A stretch of DNA of 64,000 nucleotides, taken from Raineyella antarctica. Its GTDB lineage: Bacteria; Actinomycetota; Actinomycetes; Propionibacteriales; Propionibacteriaceae. Positions 55,769-64,000 of the stretch are shown in pieces. The notes below the pieces were generated by a model. That model worked only from the letters and a program-made list of their open reading frames with translations, searched no databases and had not been told where the DNA came from. Position 1 is the first letter of the stretch; the number at the start of each line of letters is the position of its first letter. The DNA is taken from assembly GCF_900092135.1 (NCBI RefSeq), contig NZ_FMYF01000006.1:1-64000 (forward strand), written 5' to 3'. The translations under genes were made by a program, and so were the position numbers.

Positions 55769-56401
55769 TCACTGGTTCGGGGCGTCGTTGGCGTCGTTGG
55801 TGATCTGCGAGGCCTTCTCGTACACGTGGTCGATGAAGCCGTACTCGAGGGCCGCCTGGGCGGTGAACCAGCGGTCCCGGTCGGAGTCGGACTCGATCCG
55901 CTCCAACGGCTGGCCGGTGTGCTCGGCGATGAGCTTGGCCATCTCCTTCTTCGTGGCCAGCAGCTGCTCGGCGTTGATCTTCACCTCGGTGGCGGTGCCT
56001 CCGACGGCCCCCAGCGGCTGGTGCATCAGGATGCGGCTGTGCGGCAGGGCGTAGCGCTTGCCCCGGGTGCCCGCGCTGAGCAGGAACTGGCCCATCGAGG
56101 CGGCCATGCCCATCGCGACGGTGGCGACGTCGTTCGAGATCCACTGCATGGTGTCGTAGATCGCCATGCCGGCGGTCACCGATCCACCAGGGGAGTTGAT
56201 GTAGAGGTAGATGTCCTTCTCCGGGTCCTCCGCGTTCAGCAGGAGCATCTGGGCGCAGATCGCATTCGCGTTCTCGTCCCGGACCTCGGATCCGAGGAAG
56301 ATGATCCGGTTCGCAAGAAGGGACTGGTAGACGTTGTCCGCCATGCCGAGCGGGCTCGACCCGTTCGCGGCCTGCAAGGGGCTTCCCTGATTAACGTTCA
56401 C
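55769..56401 (-). CDS. clpP1: ClpP1 protease subunit
   Basis: Clp protease proteolytic subunit 1, 210 aa, with Ser102 ([11 protein letters not shown]), His127 (ILMHQPLG) and Asp in ESDSDRDRW. It begins with GTG, and a TAGGTT box lies 6 nt before that codon, suggesting leaderless initiation. The stop is 11 nt before clpP2. Confidence 0.95.
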   Translation of the reverse strand: MNVNQGSPLQAANGSSPLGMADNVYQSLLANRIIFLGSEVRDENANAICAQMLLLNAEDPEKDIYLYINSPGGSVTAGMAIYDTMQWISNDVATVAMGMAASMGQFLLSAGTRGKRYALPHSRILMHQPLGAVGGTATEVKINAEQLLATKKEMAKLIAEHTGQPLERIESDSDRDRWFTAQAALEYGFIDHVYEKASQITNDANDAPNQ

Positions 56402-56407
56402 GAAACG

Positions 56408-56413
56408 AACCTA
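56408..56413 (-). promoter_or_regulatory. -10 box of clpP1P2X operon, leaderless
   Basis: TAGGTT on the minus strand, 6 nt before the GTG at 56401. Confidence 0.45.
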
Positions 56414-56479
56414 CCGGCCCGCCACGACAAATCGGAGACATTGGCGGCGGTGTTCGCTGTCGGCAGACGGGGAAGCGAC

Positions 56480-56507
56480 AGCGGCCGCCCCCGAGGGGAC
56501 GGCCGCT
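56480..56507 (-). terminator. terminator after tig
   Basis: AGCGGCCG/CGGCCGCT outer stem with an inner CCCC/GGGG stem and one internal mismatch, 29 nt downstream of the tig stop. It separates tig from clpP1. Confidence 0.65.
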
Positions 56508-56536
56508 GCGACGTACGCGTCAGGTAGCCGGATTGC

Positions 56537-58063
56537 TCACTCGGCGTCGGCCTCGACGGACTTGGCCTCGTCGGCGGCCTGGTCGTCGACCCGGACCTCC
56601 GTGTCGTCCGCGTCCTTCTCGGCGGCCTTCTTGGCCGGGGCCTTCTTGGCGGCAGCCTTCTTGGCCGGGGCCTCGTCGGCCGACTCCTCCGCGACGTCGG
56701 TGTCACCCTCGGCCTCGGCCGGCTCGGCGTAGGTGCCGTCGGCCTGCAGGTTCTTCAGGTCGATGACGTTGCCCTCGGTGTCCTTGACCGTGGCGGACTG
56801 GACGATGAGGGCCAGCGCCTTGGCGCGACGGATCTCGGTCATCCACTCGTTGGTGTGGTCGTGCTCGAGCATGTGCTGCATCTCCTGCTCGGGGGAGGTG
56901 CGGTTGGCGCGGGCACGGGCGAACAGGTGCTCGGTCAGGTCGGTCTGCTCGATCTGGAGATCCTGGTCCTCGGCGATCCTGTCCAGCACCAGCTGGGCCT
57001 TGACGGCCTCCGCGGAACGCTGGGCAAGGTTCGCGCGGAACTCCTCCTCGGACTCCTCGGTCTCGTCGGAGTCCGCCAGGTACTGCTTCAGGGTCATCCC
57101 GGCCTGGGCCAGCTCCTGGTCGACCTGGTTGTTGCGGGCGCTGATCTCGGAGGCCAGCAGGTTCTCCGGCAGCTCCATGTCGATCTGGCCGATGACGGCC
57201 TCGAGGACCTTGTCGCGGGCGGTGTTGGCCTGGTCGACGCGGTGCATCCGGGCCAGGTTCTCGCGCAGGTCGTCGTACATCTCGTCAGCGGTGTCGAACT
57301 CGGACACCATCTGGGCGAAGTCGTCGTCGACCTCGGGGAGCTCCTGCTCCTGGACCTTGGTCACGGTCACCTCGATGTCGGCCTCCTGGCCGGCCGCGGG
57401 GCCGCCGACGAGGGTGGAGGTGAAGGACTTCGTCTCGCCGGCCTTCATGCCGGTGAGCGCCTCGTCCATGCCCTCGACCATGCCGCCGGCGCCGACGCGG
57501 TAGGTCACGCCCTCGGCCTCGCCGCCCTCGACGAGCTCGTCGTCCTTGGTGGCCTTCAGGTCGAAGGTGACCAGGTCACCCTCCTTGGCGGCCCGGTCGA
57601 CCTCGGTGTTGGTCGCGAAGCGCTCGCGCAGGATCTTGACCTGCTCCTCGAGCTCGTCCTCGGTGGACTCGACCGCGTCGACCTCGACCTCGATGCCGTC
57701 GAAGGCCGGGATCATGAAGTCGGGACGGACGTCCACCTCAGCGGTGAACTCGACACTCTCGCCGACCTCCAGCTTGGTGACCTCGATCTCCGGCTGGGTC
57801 AGCGGGACGAGCCCGTGCTCATCGACAGCGCTGGAGTAGAGGCCCGGGAGCGCCTCGTTCAGCGCCTGCTCCAGCGCCACGCCGGGGCCGAAGCGCTGGT
57901 CGATGATCGCCGCCGGGATGTGCCCGGGACGGAAGCCGGGGATCTGCACCTGCTGGGCGATCTCCTTGTAGGCCTTGTCCAGGTGAGGCTTCAGTTCGGC
58001 GAAAGGCACCTCGACGGTGATCTTGGCTCGCGAAGGGCTCAGCTGCTCAACAGTGCTCGGCAA
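56537..58063 (-). CDS. tig: trigger factor chaperone
   Basis: Ribosome-bound chaperone and peptidyl-prolyl isomerase, about 508 aa. The N-terminal domain has the ribosome-binding GFRPGHIP motif (family GFRxGxxP). A central FKBP-type domain lies at about 155-240 (KEGDLVTFDLKA), followed by the helical C-domain. The last 70 residues form an Ala/Lys/Glu tail rich in KKAAAKKAPAKK. A TTG at 58063 is chosen because AGGAG lies 8 nt upstream and homologues start with PSTVEQLSP; a GTG at 58090 lacks such a site. Confidence 0.94.
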   Translation of the reverse strand: MPSTVEQLSPSRAKITVEVPFAELKPHLDKAYKEIAQQVQIPGFRPGHIPAAIIDQRFGPGVALEQALNEALPGLYSSAVDEHGLVPLTQPEIEVTKLEVGESVEFTAEVDVRPDFMIPAFDGIEVEVDAVESTEDELEEQVKILRERFATNTEVDRAAKEGDLVTFDLKATKDDELVEGGEAEGVTYRVGAGGMVEGMDEALTGMKAGETKSFTSTLVGGPAAGQEADIEVTVTKVQEQELPEVDDDFAQMVSEFDTADEMYDDLRENLARMHRVDQANTARDKVLEAVIGQIDMELPENLLASEISARNNQVDQELAQAGMTLKQYLADSDETEESEEEFRANLAQRSAEAVKAQLVLDRIAEDQDLQIEQTDLTEHLFARARANRTSPEQEMQHMLEHDHTNEWMTEIRRAKALALIVQSATVKDTEGNVIDLKNLQADGTYAEPAEAEGDTDVAEESADEAPAKKAAAKKAPAKKAAEKDADDTEVRVDDQAADEAKSVEADAE

Positions 58064-58205
58064 GACGGATACTCCTGAATCGATGGACACAGGGCGACGG
58101 CCCGGATGGTCGCCCCCTCAAGTCATGTGCGTCCACACCTGAGTCTCCCCAGCGCAGACAGGATGTCATCCTAGCGTGGCCGCGCGCCCTGCAGGAAATG
58201 TGGAC

Positions 58206-58235
58206 TTGGACGGTCGACTCCCCCGCCGCTACACT
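58206..58235 (+). promoter_or_regulatory. tRNA-Pro promoter
   Basis: TTGGAC (58206-58211), 18 nt, then TACACT (58230-58235), a good vegetative sigma promoter about 70 nt before the tRNA. Confidence 0.6.
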
Positions 58236-58305
58236 CCAAGGGTTCGGTGGGTCGGCCAGTCCGGCCCGACCGCATGCAGCATCGTCGGCCTCCGGGTCGT
58301 ACGAC

Positions 58306-58378
58306 CGGGGCGTAGCGTAGTGGCTAGCGCGCCTGCTTTGGGAGCAGGAGACCGCAGGTTCGAGTCCTGTCGCCCCGA
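58306..58378 (+). tRNA. tRNA-Pro (anticodon TGG)
   Basis: A complete 73-nt cloverleaf. The acceptor stem is CGGGGCG/CGCCCCG with discriminator A. The anticodon stem CCTGC/GCAGG encloses TTTGGGA, giving anticodon TGG. The T-arm has GTTCGAGTC. CCA is not encoded. Confidence 0.97.
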
Positions 58379-58385
58379 CCCCCGC

Positions 58386-58425
58386 AACCGGCCCTGACCA
58401 GTGGAGACATTGGCCAGGGCCGGTT
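58386..58425 (+). terminator. terminator of tRNA-Pro
   Basis: Stem AACCGGCCCTG/CAGGGCCGGTT with an extra inner CCA/TGG pair and a 10-nt loop, 7 nt after the tRNA. Confidence 0.65.
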
Positions 58426-58528
58426 CGCGTCCGCGGGGTGGATGGTTGACGGGCGCACCGCATCGACCGCCACCACACCCCCACCGGGTATCGGTTTCAT
58501 AACACTCGAACCTGAGGGCGCCCTGAAT

Positions 58529-58547
58529 CAACTACGTGGCGTAGTTG
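58529..58547. promoter_or_regulatory. operator-like palindrome before DoxX gene
   Basis: Perfect CAACTACG-TGG-CGTAGTTG palindrome. It overlaps the -35 position and spacer of a TAGTCT -10 box (58553-58558), as expected for a repressor site. The cognate regulator is not encoded nearby. Confidence 0.6.
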
Positions 58548-58594
58548 CTGGCTAGTCTGGAGCCACAGGACACATCCTCTGAGGAGAATTCCCG

Positions 58595-59149
58595 ATGTCG
58601 ACCACAACGACAACCGCGTCCACCTCCACCACCTACACCCCCCAGGAACAGGTCGTGACGTCGCCGGCGGCGCGTCTCACCCTGGCCATCCTCCGACTCG
58701 TCGTCGGCTTCATCTTCCTGTGGGCCTTCATCGACAAGGTCTTCGGGCTGGGCTTCACCACGAAGCCCGAGCGGGCCTGGATCAACGGCGGCACCCCCGC
58801 CCAGGGCTTCATGAAGAACGCTGAAGGGCCCTTCGCGGCGCTCTTCCAGGGCATGGCCGGCCCGTGGGCCGACTGGCTGTTCATGATCGGCCTGCTCGCC
58901 ATCGGCGTGGCCGTGATGCTGGGCGCCGGACTGAAGATCGCCGCGATCACCGGCGCGCTGCTGATGTTCCTGATGTACCTCGCCGAGTTCCCGATCGGCC
59001 GGCCCGGCGCCGGCTTCACCAACCCGATCGTTGACAGCCACTGGATCGAAGGCCTCTCCCTGGTCGTCTTCGCCCTGACCCGAGCCGGCGACACCCTCGG
59101 CGTCGGAAAGATCTGGGGCCGGATGGTCGGCGACGGCTGGCTGCGCTGA
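58595..59149 (+). CDS. DoxX family membrane protein
   Basis: Membrane protein of 184 aa with four helices and the DoxX/thiosulfate-quinone-oxidoreductase-like pattern: LAILRLVVGFIFLWAFIDKVFGLGF, then WINGGTPAQGFM, WADWLFMIGLLAIGVAVMLG and NPIVDSHWIEGLSL. The first 25 residues are Thr/Ser-rich. A strong AGGAG site precedes the ATG. It is a single-gene unit with a palindromic operator upstream and a double terminator downstream, suggesting tight, stand-alone control, perhaps by redox state. Confidence 0.85.
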   Translation: MSTTTTTASTSTTYTPQEQVVTSPAARLTLAILRLVVGFIFLWAFIDKVFGLGFTTKPERAWINGGTPAQGFMKNAEGPFAALFQGMAGPWADWLFMIGLLAIGVAVMLGAGLKIAAITGALLMFLMYLAEFPIGRPGAGFTNPIVDSHWIEGLSLVVFALTRAGDTLGVGKIWGRMVGDGWLR

Positions 59150-59153
59150 TCCC

Positions 59154-59231
59154 GGTGGTGGATGCCTGACCGTCACCGCGACAGGCATCCACCACCAACA
59201 CAAGGGCGTCCCCGTTCGGGGGCGCCCTTGT
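59154..59231 (+). terminator. tandem terminators after DoxX gene
   Basis: Two hairpins in a row: a perfect 15-bp stem at 59154-59168/59182-59196, then a 14-bp stem at 59200-59213/59218-59231 with one G-T pair and a GTTC loop, followed by CGTTT. Confidence 0.8.
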
Positions 59232-59234
59232 CGT

Positions 59235-59264
59235 TTGGTCGCCGGAGACGACGACCGCTATACT
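59235..59264 (+). promoter_or_regulatory. tRNA-Gly promoter
   Basis: TTGGTC (59235-59240), 18 nt, then TATACT (59259-59264), about 30 nt before the tRNA. Confidence 0.6.
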
Positions 59265-59293
59265 CTTGCCCTGCGTCGGCTTGCCGGCACAAC

Positions 59294-59367
59294 GCGGATG
59301 TAGCTCAATGGTAGAGCCCCAGTCTTCCAAACTGGCTACGCGGGTTCGATTCCCGTCATCCGCTCCA
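59294..59367 (+). tRNA. tRNA-Gly (anticodon TCC)
   Basis: Cloverleaf with acceptor stem GCGGATG/CATCCGC, discriminator T and an encoded CCA. The anticodon stem CCAGT/ACTGG encloses CTTCCAA, giving TCC. The T-arm has GGTTCGATTCC. Confidence 0.97.
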
Positions 59368-59409
59368 AAAGCGCTCGCGCAGCGCGCCCCGAGGGTCCAG
59401 TGTTGATCC

Positions 59410-60798
59410 ATGGCCCCCACCACCCTCACCTTCCTCGGCGCAGCCGGAACCGTCACCGGCTCCCGGTTCCTCCTGACCCTCGGTGATCGGCGCCTGCTCG
59501 TCGACGCCGGGATGTTCCAGGGCGAGAAGCGCTGGCGCTCTCTGAACTGGGCCGACTTCCCGGTCGACCCTGCCGAGATCGACGCGGTCGTCCTCACCCA
59601 TGCCCACATGGACCACTGCGGCTACCTCCCGGCGCTGGTCCGCAACGGCTACCGGGGCCCGATCTGGGCCACCGAGGGTACCGCCGCCCTGGCCGGGATC
59701 GTGCTCCGCGACGCGGGCTTCCTGCAGGAGCGGGACGCCCAGCTCGCCGAGCAGTACGGCTACTCCAAGCACCATCCCGCCCTGCCGCTCTACACCGTCA
59801 AGGACGTGGAGCGGACGCTGCCGCTGTTCCGGCCCGTCGACTACGACACCGACGTCGAAATCAGACAGGGCGTGGTGTGCCGGTGGACCCGGGCCGGGCA
59901 CATCCTCGGGTCGGCGAGCGTACGGGTGTCCACCCCCTCGACGGCGATCGTCTTCTCCGGTGACATCGGTCGCCACGACCACCCCGTGCTGCGCAGTCGC
60001 GACACCCCGCCCGGGGCCCCGTACGTCGTGATCGAGTCGACGTACGGCGATCGGGAGCATCCCGAACCGCCGCTGGCACACGAGGACTTCGCAGAGGCCA
60101 TCCGGGACACCGTCGCGCGCGGCGGGCAGGTGCTGATCCCCGCCTTCGCCGTCGACCGTACGGAGGTGGTGCTCAAGACCATCGGGGAGCTCCAGGGGGA
60201 CGGTCGGATCCCCTCCCTGCCGATCTACGTGAACAGCCCGATGGCACTGGACGCCCTCCGGCTCTACCGCTCGGCCGGCTGTCGCGACGAGCTGCGCCAG
60301 GACCTGGACGTGGACGACTTCCTCGGCCTGGCCGACCTGCACGAGACCCCGGACGCCCAGGACTCCCGTGAGCTCGACGAGCTCCAGGGTCCGGCCATCA
60401 TCATCTCCGCCTCCGGGATGGCGACCGGCGGCCGGGTGCTGCACCACCTCGCACATTTGCTCCCCGACCCGCGCAACACCGTGATCCTGACCGGCTACCA
60501 GGCGGCCGGCACCCGCGGCCGGGTCCTGGAGGAGGGGGCCCGGGAGCTGAAGCTGCACGGCCGCTACGTGCCCGTCCGGGCCCGAGTGGTCCGGGACGCG
60601 GAGTTCTCCGTGCACGCCGACAGCACAGACCTGGTCGACTGGCTGCGCGACCTCGACCCGGCCCCGGAGACGGTGTTCATCGTCCACGGCGAGCCCGCCG
60701 CCTCGGCAGCCCTGCACGACCGGATCAGCGCCGAACTGGGACTGACCTGCGCGGTGGCCCGCCAGGGCGAGGTGGTGGTGGTGGAACCCTTCGCCTGA
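59410..60798 (+). CDS. beta-CASP metallo-beta-lactamase-fold RNase-like protein
   Basis: Metallo-beta-lactamase hydrolase with a beta-CASP insertion, 462 aa, of the CPSF-like mRNA 3'-end/exoribonuclease family. Zinc motifs include LTHAHMDHCGYLP (HxHxDH), GHILGSA and FSGDIGRHDHP. The beta-CASP motifs include VIESTYGDREHP, IPAFAVDRTE, ISASGMATGGRVLHH and FSVHADS with the last His. Such enzymes process or degrade RNA. It starts 42 nt after tRNA-Gly, so co-transcription with the tRNA is possible. Confidence 0.9.
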   Translation: MAPTTLTFLGAAGTVTGSRFLLTLGDRRLLVDAGMFQGEKRWRSLNWADFPVDPAEIDAVVLTHAHMDHCGYLPALVRNGYRGPIWATEGTAALAGIVLRDAGFLQERDAQLAEQYGYSKHHPALPLYTVKDVERTLPLFRPVDYDTDVEIRQGVVCRWTRAGHILGSASVRVSTPSTAIVFSGDIGRHDHPVLRSRDTPPGAPYVVIESTYGDREHPEPPLAHEDFAEAIRDTVARGGQVLIPAFAVDRTEVVLKTIGELQGDGRIPSLPIYVNSPMALDALRLYRSAGCRDELRQDLDVDDFLGLADLHETPDAQDSRELDELQGPAIIISASGMATGGRVLHHLAHLLPDPRNTVILTGYQAAGTRGRVLEEGARELKLHGRYVPVRARVVRDAEFSVHADSTDLVDWLRDLDPAPETVFIVHGEPAASAALHDRISAELGLTCAVARQGEVVVVEPFA

Positions 60799-60848
60799 TC
60801 TGCAGCTACCCCCTGTTGCCGGGCTGCAGGGCCTGTGAGGATGAGCGC

Positions 60849-61622
60849 ATGAGCGAGAACGCCACCCCGCAGGGTCGTCCGATCTGGATCGACCTCACCA
60901 CCACCGATGCCGACAAGGCCCGCGCCTTCTACTCCGCCCTCTTCGGCTGGACGTACGAGGACCAGGGCCCCGACTTCGGCAACTACAACATGATCAAGAG
61001 CGGCGATGCGTACATCGGGGGACTGATGGGCCGGGTCCCGGAGATGCCGGCCGGCCCGGATGCCTGGACCGTCTACCTGCAGACCCCCGACGCGCAGGCC
61101 ACCTGCGACAAGGCGGTCGCGAACGGAGGCGCCGTGATCGTCCCGCCGATGCCGGTGGGCACCAGCGGCACGATGGGACTGGTCGCCGACCCGGGCCACG
61201 GTGCGACCGGGTTCTGGCAGCCGAGCGACTTCGTCGGGATCGAGGCGTTCATGGTGGCCGGTGCGCCGTGCTGGTTCGAGCTGTTCACCCCCGCGTACGA
61301 CGCGAGCCTCGACTTCTACCGCGAGGTCTTCGGCTGGACCGTGGAGCCGATGGCCGACACCGACGAGTTCCGGTACTCGACCAACGGCCCCGAGTCCACC
61401 GCCACGGCCGGCATCGGACAGGCGACCTGGCTCGGCGAGGGCCAGCCCGCGTACTGGCGTACGTACCTCGGCGCCACCGACGTGGACGAGACGGCCAAGA
61501 AGATCCTTGGGCTCGGTGGGTCGGTCGTCAGCCCGGTCCAGGACAGCCCCTACGGCCGGTTCGGGGAGTTCATGGACGACCAGGGGGCGCGCTTCGTCGT
61601 CGTCACCGCCCCCGATGCCTGA
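60849..61622 (+). CDS. two-domain VOC family protein
   Basis: Glyoxalase-like protein of 257 aa made of two VOC modules: IWIDLTTTDADKARAFYSALFGW at the start and CWFELFTPAYDASLDFYREVFGW at about residue 140. This repeated FYxxxFGW pattern marks a family common in actinobacteria. Clear Fe or Zn ligands as in extradiol enzymes are not evident. The ATG at 60849 has a GAGGA site 6-10 nt upstream. Function is unknown; hydroxylase-like or resistance roles are suggested for relatives. Confidence 0.8.
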   Translation: MSENATPQGRPIWIDLTTTDADKARAFYSALFGWTYEDQGPDFGNYNMIKSGDAYIGGLMGRVPEMPAGPDAWTVYLQTPDAQATCDKAVANGGAVIVPPMPVGTSGTMGLVADPGHGATGFWQPSDFVGIEAFMVAGAPCWFELFTPAYDASLDFYREVFGWTVEPMADTDEFRYSTNGPESTATAGIGQATWLGEGQPAYWRTYLGATDVDETAKKILGLGGSVVSPVQDSPYGRFGEFMDDQGARFVVVTAPDA

Positions 61623-61647
61623 GCTTGGCAACCCCCCGTTTCGCCTG

Positions 61648-61710
61648 ATCGTCGGCTCCTTCCGGGACTAGCCTTGTCCCCACCGTTCCCTGCCGGGAGG
61701 AGCCGACGAT
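61648..61710 (+). promoter_or_regulatory. inverted repeat spanning the glpK start region
   Basis: Arms 61648-61665 and 61693-61710 pair over 18 bp with one G-U wobble. The right arm covers the GGGAGGAG ribosome site and the AT of the glpK start codon. A TAGCCT -10-like box (61669-61674) lies in the loop. Any transcript starting upstream of 61648 would have its glpK start occluded. Confidence 0.55.
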
Positions 61711-63253
61711 GCGCCCGAGGACGGACATCCGACAGGACCAGTACGTGCTCGCGATCGACCAGGGCACCACGAGCAGCCGGGCGATCATCTTCGACCGGAC
61801 CGGCCGGCCGGTGTCGACCGGACAACGCGAGCACCACCAGTACTTCCCCCGGCCGGGATGGGTGGAGCACGACGCGGTCGAGATCTGGGGCAATGTACGG
61901 GAGGTCGTGGCCCAGGCCCTGGCCGCGGCGGGGCTGAACCAGGACTCGATCGCCGCGATCGGCATCACCAACCAGCGCGAGACCACGCTGGTGTGGGACC
62001 GCCGGACCGGTGAGCCGATCCACCGCGCGATCGTCTGGCAGGACACCAGGACCCAGGACATCTGTCGTCGTCTCGCCCGGATCGGCGGGACGGACCGCTA
62101 CCAGCGCCGCACCGGGCTGCCCCTGTCGACGTACTTCGCCGGCCCCAAGGCCACCTGGCTGCTGGAGAACGTCCCGGACGCCAAGCGCGCGGCCGAGGCG
62201 GGGCACCTGCTGGTCGGCACCATGGACAGCTGGCTGCTGTGGAACATGACCGGAGGGACCGAGGGTGGCGTGCACGCCACCGACGTCACCAACGCCTCGC
62301 GCACGATGCTGATGGACCTGCGGACCCTGGAGTGGGACCCCTCCATCTGCGAGCAGATGGGGATCCCACTGTCGATGCTCCCGGAGATCCGCTCGTCCTC
62401 CGAGGTGTACGGGCACGGCCGGCGACGAGGGCTGCTGGCCGGGGTCCCGATCGCCGGGATGCTGGGCGACCAGCACGCGGCGACGTTCGGGCAGGCCTGC
62501 TTCGACCCGGGCGACGTCAAGAACACCTACGGCACCGGCTGTTTCCTGCTGCTGAACACCGGCACCGCCCCGGTCTTCAGCGACCACGGCCTGGTCACCA
62601 CCGTCGCCTACCAGATCGACGGCCACGAACCCCGGTACGCACTGGAGGGGTCGGTGGCGATGGCCGGCTCACTGGTCCAGTGGCTGCGCGACGAGCTGCA
62701 GATGTTCGCCAGCACGGCCGAGCTCCAGCAGCTCGCCTCGGAGGTGGACGACAACGGCGGGGCGTACATCGTGCCGGCCTTCTCGGGCCTGTTCGCACCC
62801 TACTGGCGGCCCGACGCCAGGGGCGCGATCGTCGGGCTGACCCGCTACGTCCAGCGCGGCCATCTCGCCCGCGCCGCGCTGGAGGCGACCGCCTACCAGA
62901 CTCGGGACGTCATCGACGCGATGCGGGCGGAGGCCTCGCTCGACCTGAAGGAGCTGCGCGTCGACGGCGGCATGGTCGCCAACGACACGTTGATGCAGTT
63001 CCAGGCCGATATCCTCGACCTCCCGGTGGTCCGCCCCCAGGTCACCGAGACCACCGCCCTGGGCGCCGCGTACGCAGCAGGGATCGCCGTCGGGTACTGG
63101 CACGGGGAGCAGGACGTCCGGAAGAACTGGCAGGAGGCCGCGCGCTGGCAGCCCGCGATGCCGGAGCAGGAGCGCGAACGGCTCTTCCGGGTCTGGCACA
63201 AGGCGGTCACGCGCACCCTGGACTGGGTCGACCCGGACACCGCCGGGTCCTGA
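61709..63253 (+). CDS. glpK: glycerol kinase
   Basis: FGGY-family kinase, 514 aa, phosphorylating glycerol to glycerol 3-phosphate. It shows the ATP-binding [28 protein letters not shown] with glycerol-contact residues, [37 protein letters not shown] and the FGGY-2 signature region [15 protein letters not shown]. Length fits the family. No glpF or glpD lies within the window. Translation may be controlled by the inverted repeat over its start. Confidence 0.96.
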   Translation: MRPRTDIRQDQYVLAIDQGTTSSRAIIFDRTGRPVSTGQREHHQYFPRPGWVEHDAVEIWGNVREVVAQALAAAGLNQDSIAAIGITNQRETTLVWDRRTGEPIHRAIVWQDTRTQDICRRLARIGGTDRYQRRTGLPLSTYFAGPKATWLLENVPDAKRAAEAGHLLVGTMDSWLLWNMTGGTEGGVHATDVTNASRTMLMDLRTLEWDPSICEQMGIPLSMLPEIRSSSEVYGHGRRRGLLAGVPIAGMLGDQHAATFGQACFDPGDVKNTYGTGCFLLLNTGTAPVFSDHGLVTTVAYQIDGHEPRYALEGSVAMAGSLVQWLRDELQMFASTAELQQLASEVDDNGGAYIVPAFSGLFAPYWRPDARGAIVGLTRYVQRGHLARAALEATAYQTRDVIDAMRAEASLDLKELRVDGGMVANDTLMQFQADILDLPVVRPQVTETTALGAAYAAGIAVGYWHGEQDVRKNWQEAARWQPAMPEQERERLFRVWHKAVTRTLDWVDPDTAGS

Positions 63254-63265
63254 GGGGCCAGCGGC

Positions 63266-64000
63266 CTAGGTCCCGGCGTTGATCGTCGCTTCCTTCACCG
63301 CGCTCTGCGGGGTCTGGTACTTGTCGATCAGCTTCTGGTAGCTGCCGTCGTCGATGGACTGCTGGAGCGCCTTCTGCAGGGCGTCGCGCAGCTGGGTGTC
63401 CTGCTTGGAGACGGCGATGCCCAGCGGGCCGGCGATCACCTGCTCCCCGACCGTCTGGAACTTCCCGTTCGACTGGCGGGTGTTGTAGACCGCCACCGGG
63501 TACTCCTGGATGCCGGCGACCGCGCGGCCCTGCTCGATCTGCAGCATCGCCTCGGACTCCCGGTCGAAGGCCATCACCGTCGGCGCCTTCTTGCCCGCCT
63601 TCACGCACCGCGGCCCGAGAGTGCCGGTGACGAACTCCTCCTGGACGGTGCCGCGCTGCAACGAGATCGTCCGGCCGCAGAGGTCGTCGACGGTGGCCAG
63701 GTGCTCGGGGTTGCCGGCCTTCACGAACATGATCGAGCCGGACATGTAGTAGTCCACGAAGTCGACCTTCTGCTGGCGCTCCTTGGTGTCGCTCATCGAC
63801 GAGATGGCCGCGTCGAAGCGGTTGGAGTCCAGCTGGGTGATCAGCCCGTCGAACGTGGCGTTGTTGAACACCAGAGGCACGCCGAGCTTGGTCCCCAGCA
63901 GGTCCCCCAGCTCCTTGTCGAAGCCGACCACCGTACTGCCATCGGTGTCGTAGTACTCCATCGGTGCGTACGCGATGTCGCTGCCGACCTGGACCGACCC
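63266..64000 (-). CDS. amino-acid ABC transporter substrate-binding protein (partial)
   Basis: The 3' part of a solute-binding protein gene; its N-terminus and signal peptide lie beyond the window. The visible 244 residues show the SBP_bac_3 pattern: VGSDIAYAPMEYYD, GFDKELGDLLGTKLGV, FDGLITQLDSNRFDAAISSMSDTKERQQKVDFVDYY and a Cys pair in LCGRTI and RCVKAG. Relatives bind polar amino acids such as glutamate or glutamine outside the cell. It is convergent with glpK, the stops being 12 nt apart. Confidence 0.9.
   Translation of the reverse strand, partial: GSVQVGSDIAYAPMEYYDTDGSTVVGFDKELGDLLGTKLGVPLVFNNATFDGLITQLDSNRFDAAISSMSDTKERQQKVDFVDYYMSGSIMFVKAGNPEHLATVDDLCGRTISLQRGTVQEEFVTGTLGPRCVKAGKKAPTVMAFDRESEAMLQIEQGRAVAGIQEYPVAVYNTRQSNGKFQTVGEQVIAGPLGIAVSKQDTQLRDALQKALQQSIDDGSYQKLIDKYQTPQSAVKEATINAGT

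Overview
The window is high-GC DNA from an actinobacterium. Several gene neighbourhoods point that way: sufR-B-D-C-S-U-T, folC-DUF4233-ndk, clpP1-clpP2-clpX next to valS, and a paired radical-SAM/DUF2344 system. Many genes begin at a TAnnnT -10 box lying only 6-7 nt before the start codon, which is the signature of leaderless transcripts. A propionibacterial or nocardioidal lineage is my best guess; it is an inference from gene order and base use, not from a marker gene.

Layout. (1) 1-1328: an IS110-family transposase with its long upstream non-coding end; the other end lies outside the window. (2) 1329-4289: an ABC-F protein and a membrane acyltransferase. (3) 4496-11009: a complete SUF Fe-S assembly operon led by its own Fe-S sensing repressor SufR. 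(4) 11010-11501: a repeat-rich spacer. (5) 11502-31245: a roughly 20-kb aromatic-catabolism island. On the minus strand it holds a 3Fe-4S-type ferredoxin, a ferredoxin reductase, Rieske dioxygenase alpha and beta subunits, a cis-diol dehydrogenase, an extradiol dioxygenase, a C-C hydrolase, a lipocalin-like protein, two FAD monooxygenases, a DmpD/XylF-like hydrolase, an MFS transporter and a LysR regulator. The divergent plus-strand operon holds a second extradiol dioxygenase, an ornithine-cyclodeaminase-like protein, a DHDPS-family aldolase, an aldehyde dehydrogenase, a VOC protein and a hydrolase lacking its catalytic serine. (6) 31395-33801: an ABC exporter and haem A synthase. (7) 33934-40278: DUF2344 protein, SRPBCC protein, malic enzyme, radical-SAM protein and CPBP membrane protease. 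(8) 40310-49485: Mnh/Mrp Na+/H+ antiporter genes G-F-E-D-C-A(B), translationally coupled to ndk, then DUF4233 and folC. (9) 49592-64000: MauE-like and DsbA-like proteins, valS, clpX-clpP2-clpP1, tig, tRNA-Pro, a DoxX protein, tRNA-Gly, a beta-CASP metallo-hydrolase, a VOC protein, glpK and a truncated amino-acid-type solute-binding protein.

How the catabolic genes could work together (inference): the Rieske system and the diol dehydrogenase make a catechol-type diol, the first extradiol enzyme opens it, and a hydrolase or the DHDPS-type aldolase cleaves the product. The aldehyde dehydrogenase then makes an acid, an FAD monooxygenase converts the acid to a second catechol, and the second extradiol enzyme and the DmpD-like hydrolase finish ring opening. 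The true substrate cannot be read from the sequence. The ornithine-cyclodeaminase-like gene and the divergent aldolase do not belong to any textbook pathway I recognise, so this island is the best candidate for an undescribed system. One LysR protein appears to control both arms through T-N11-A boxes at similar distances from two promoters.
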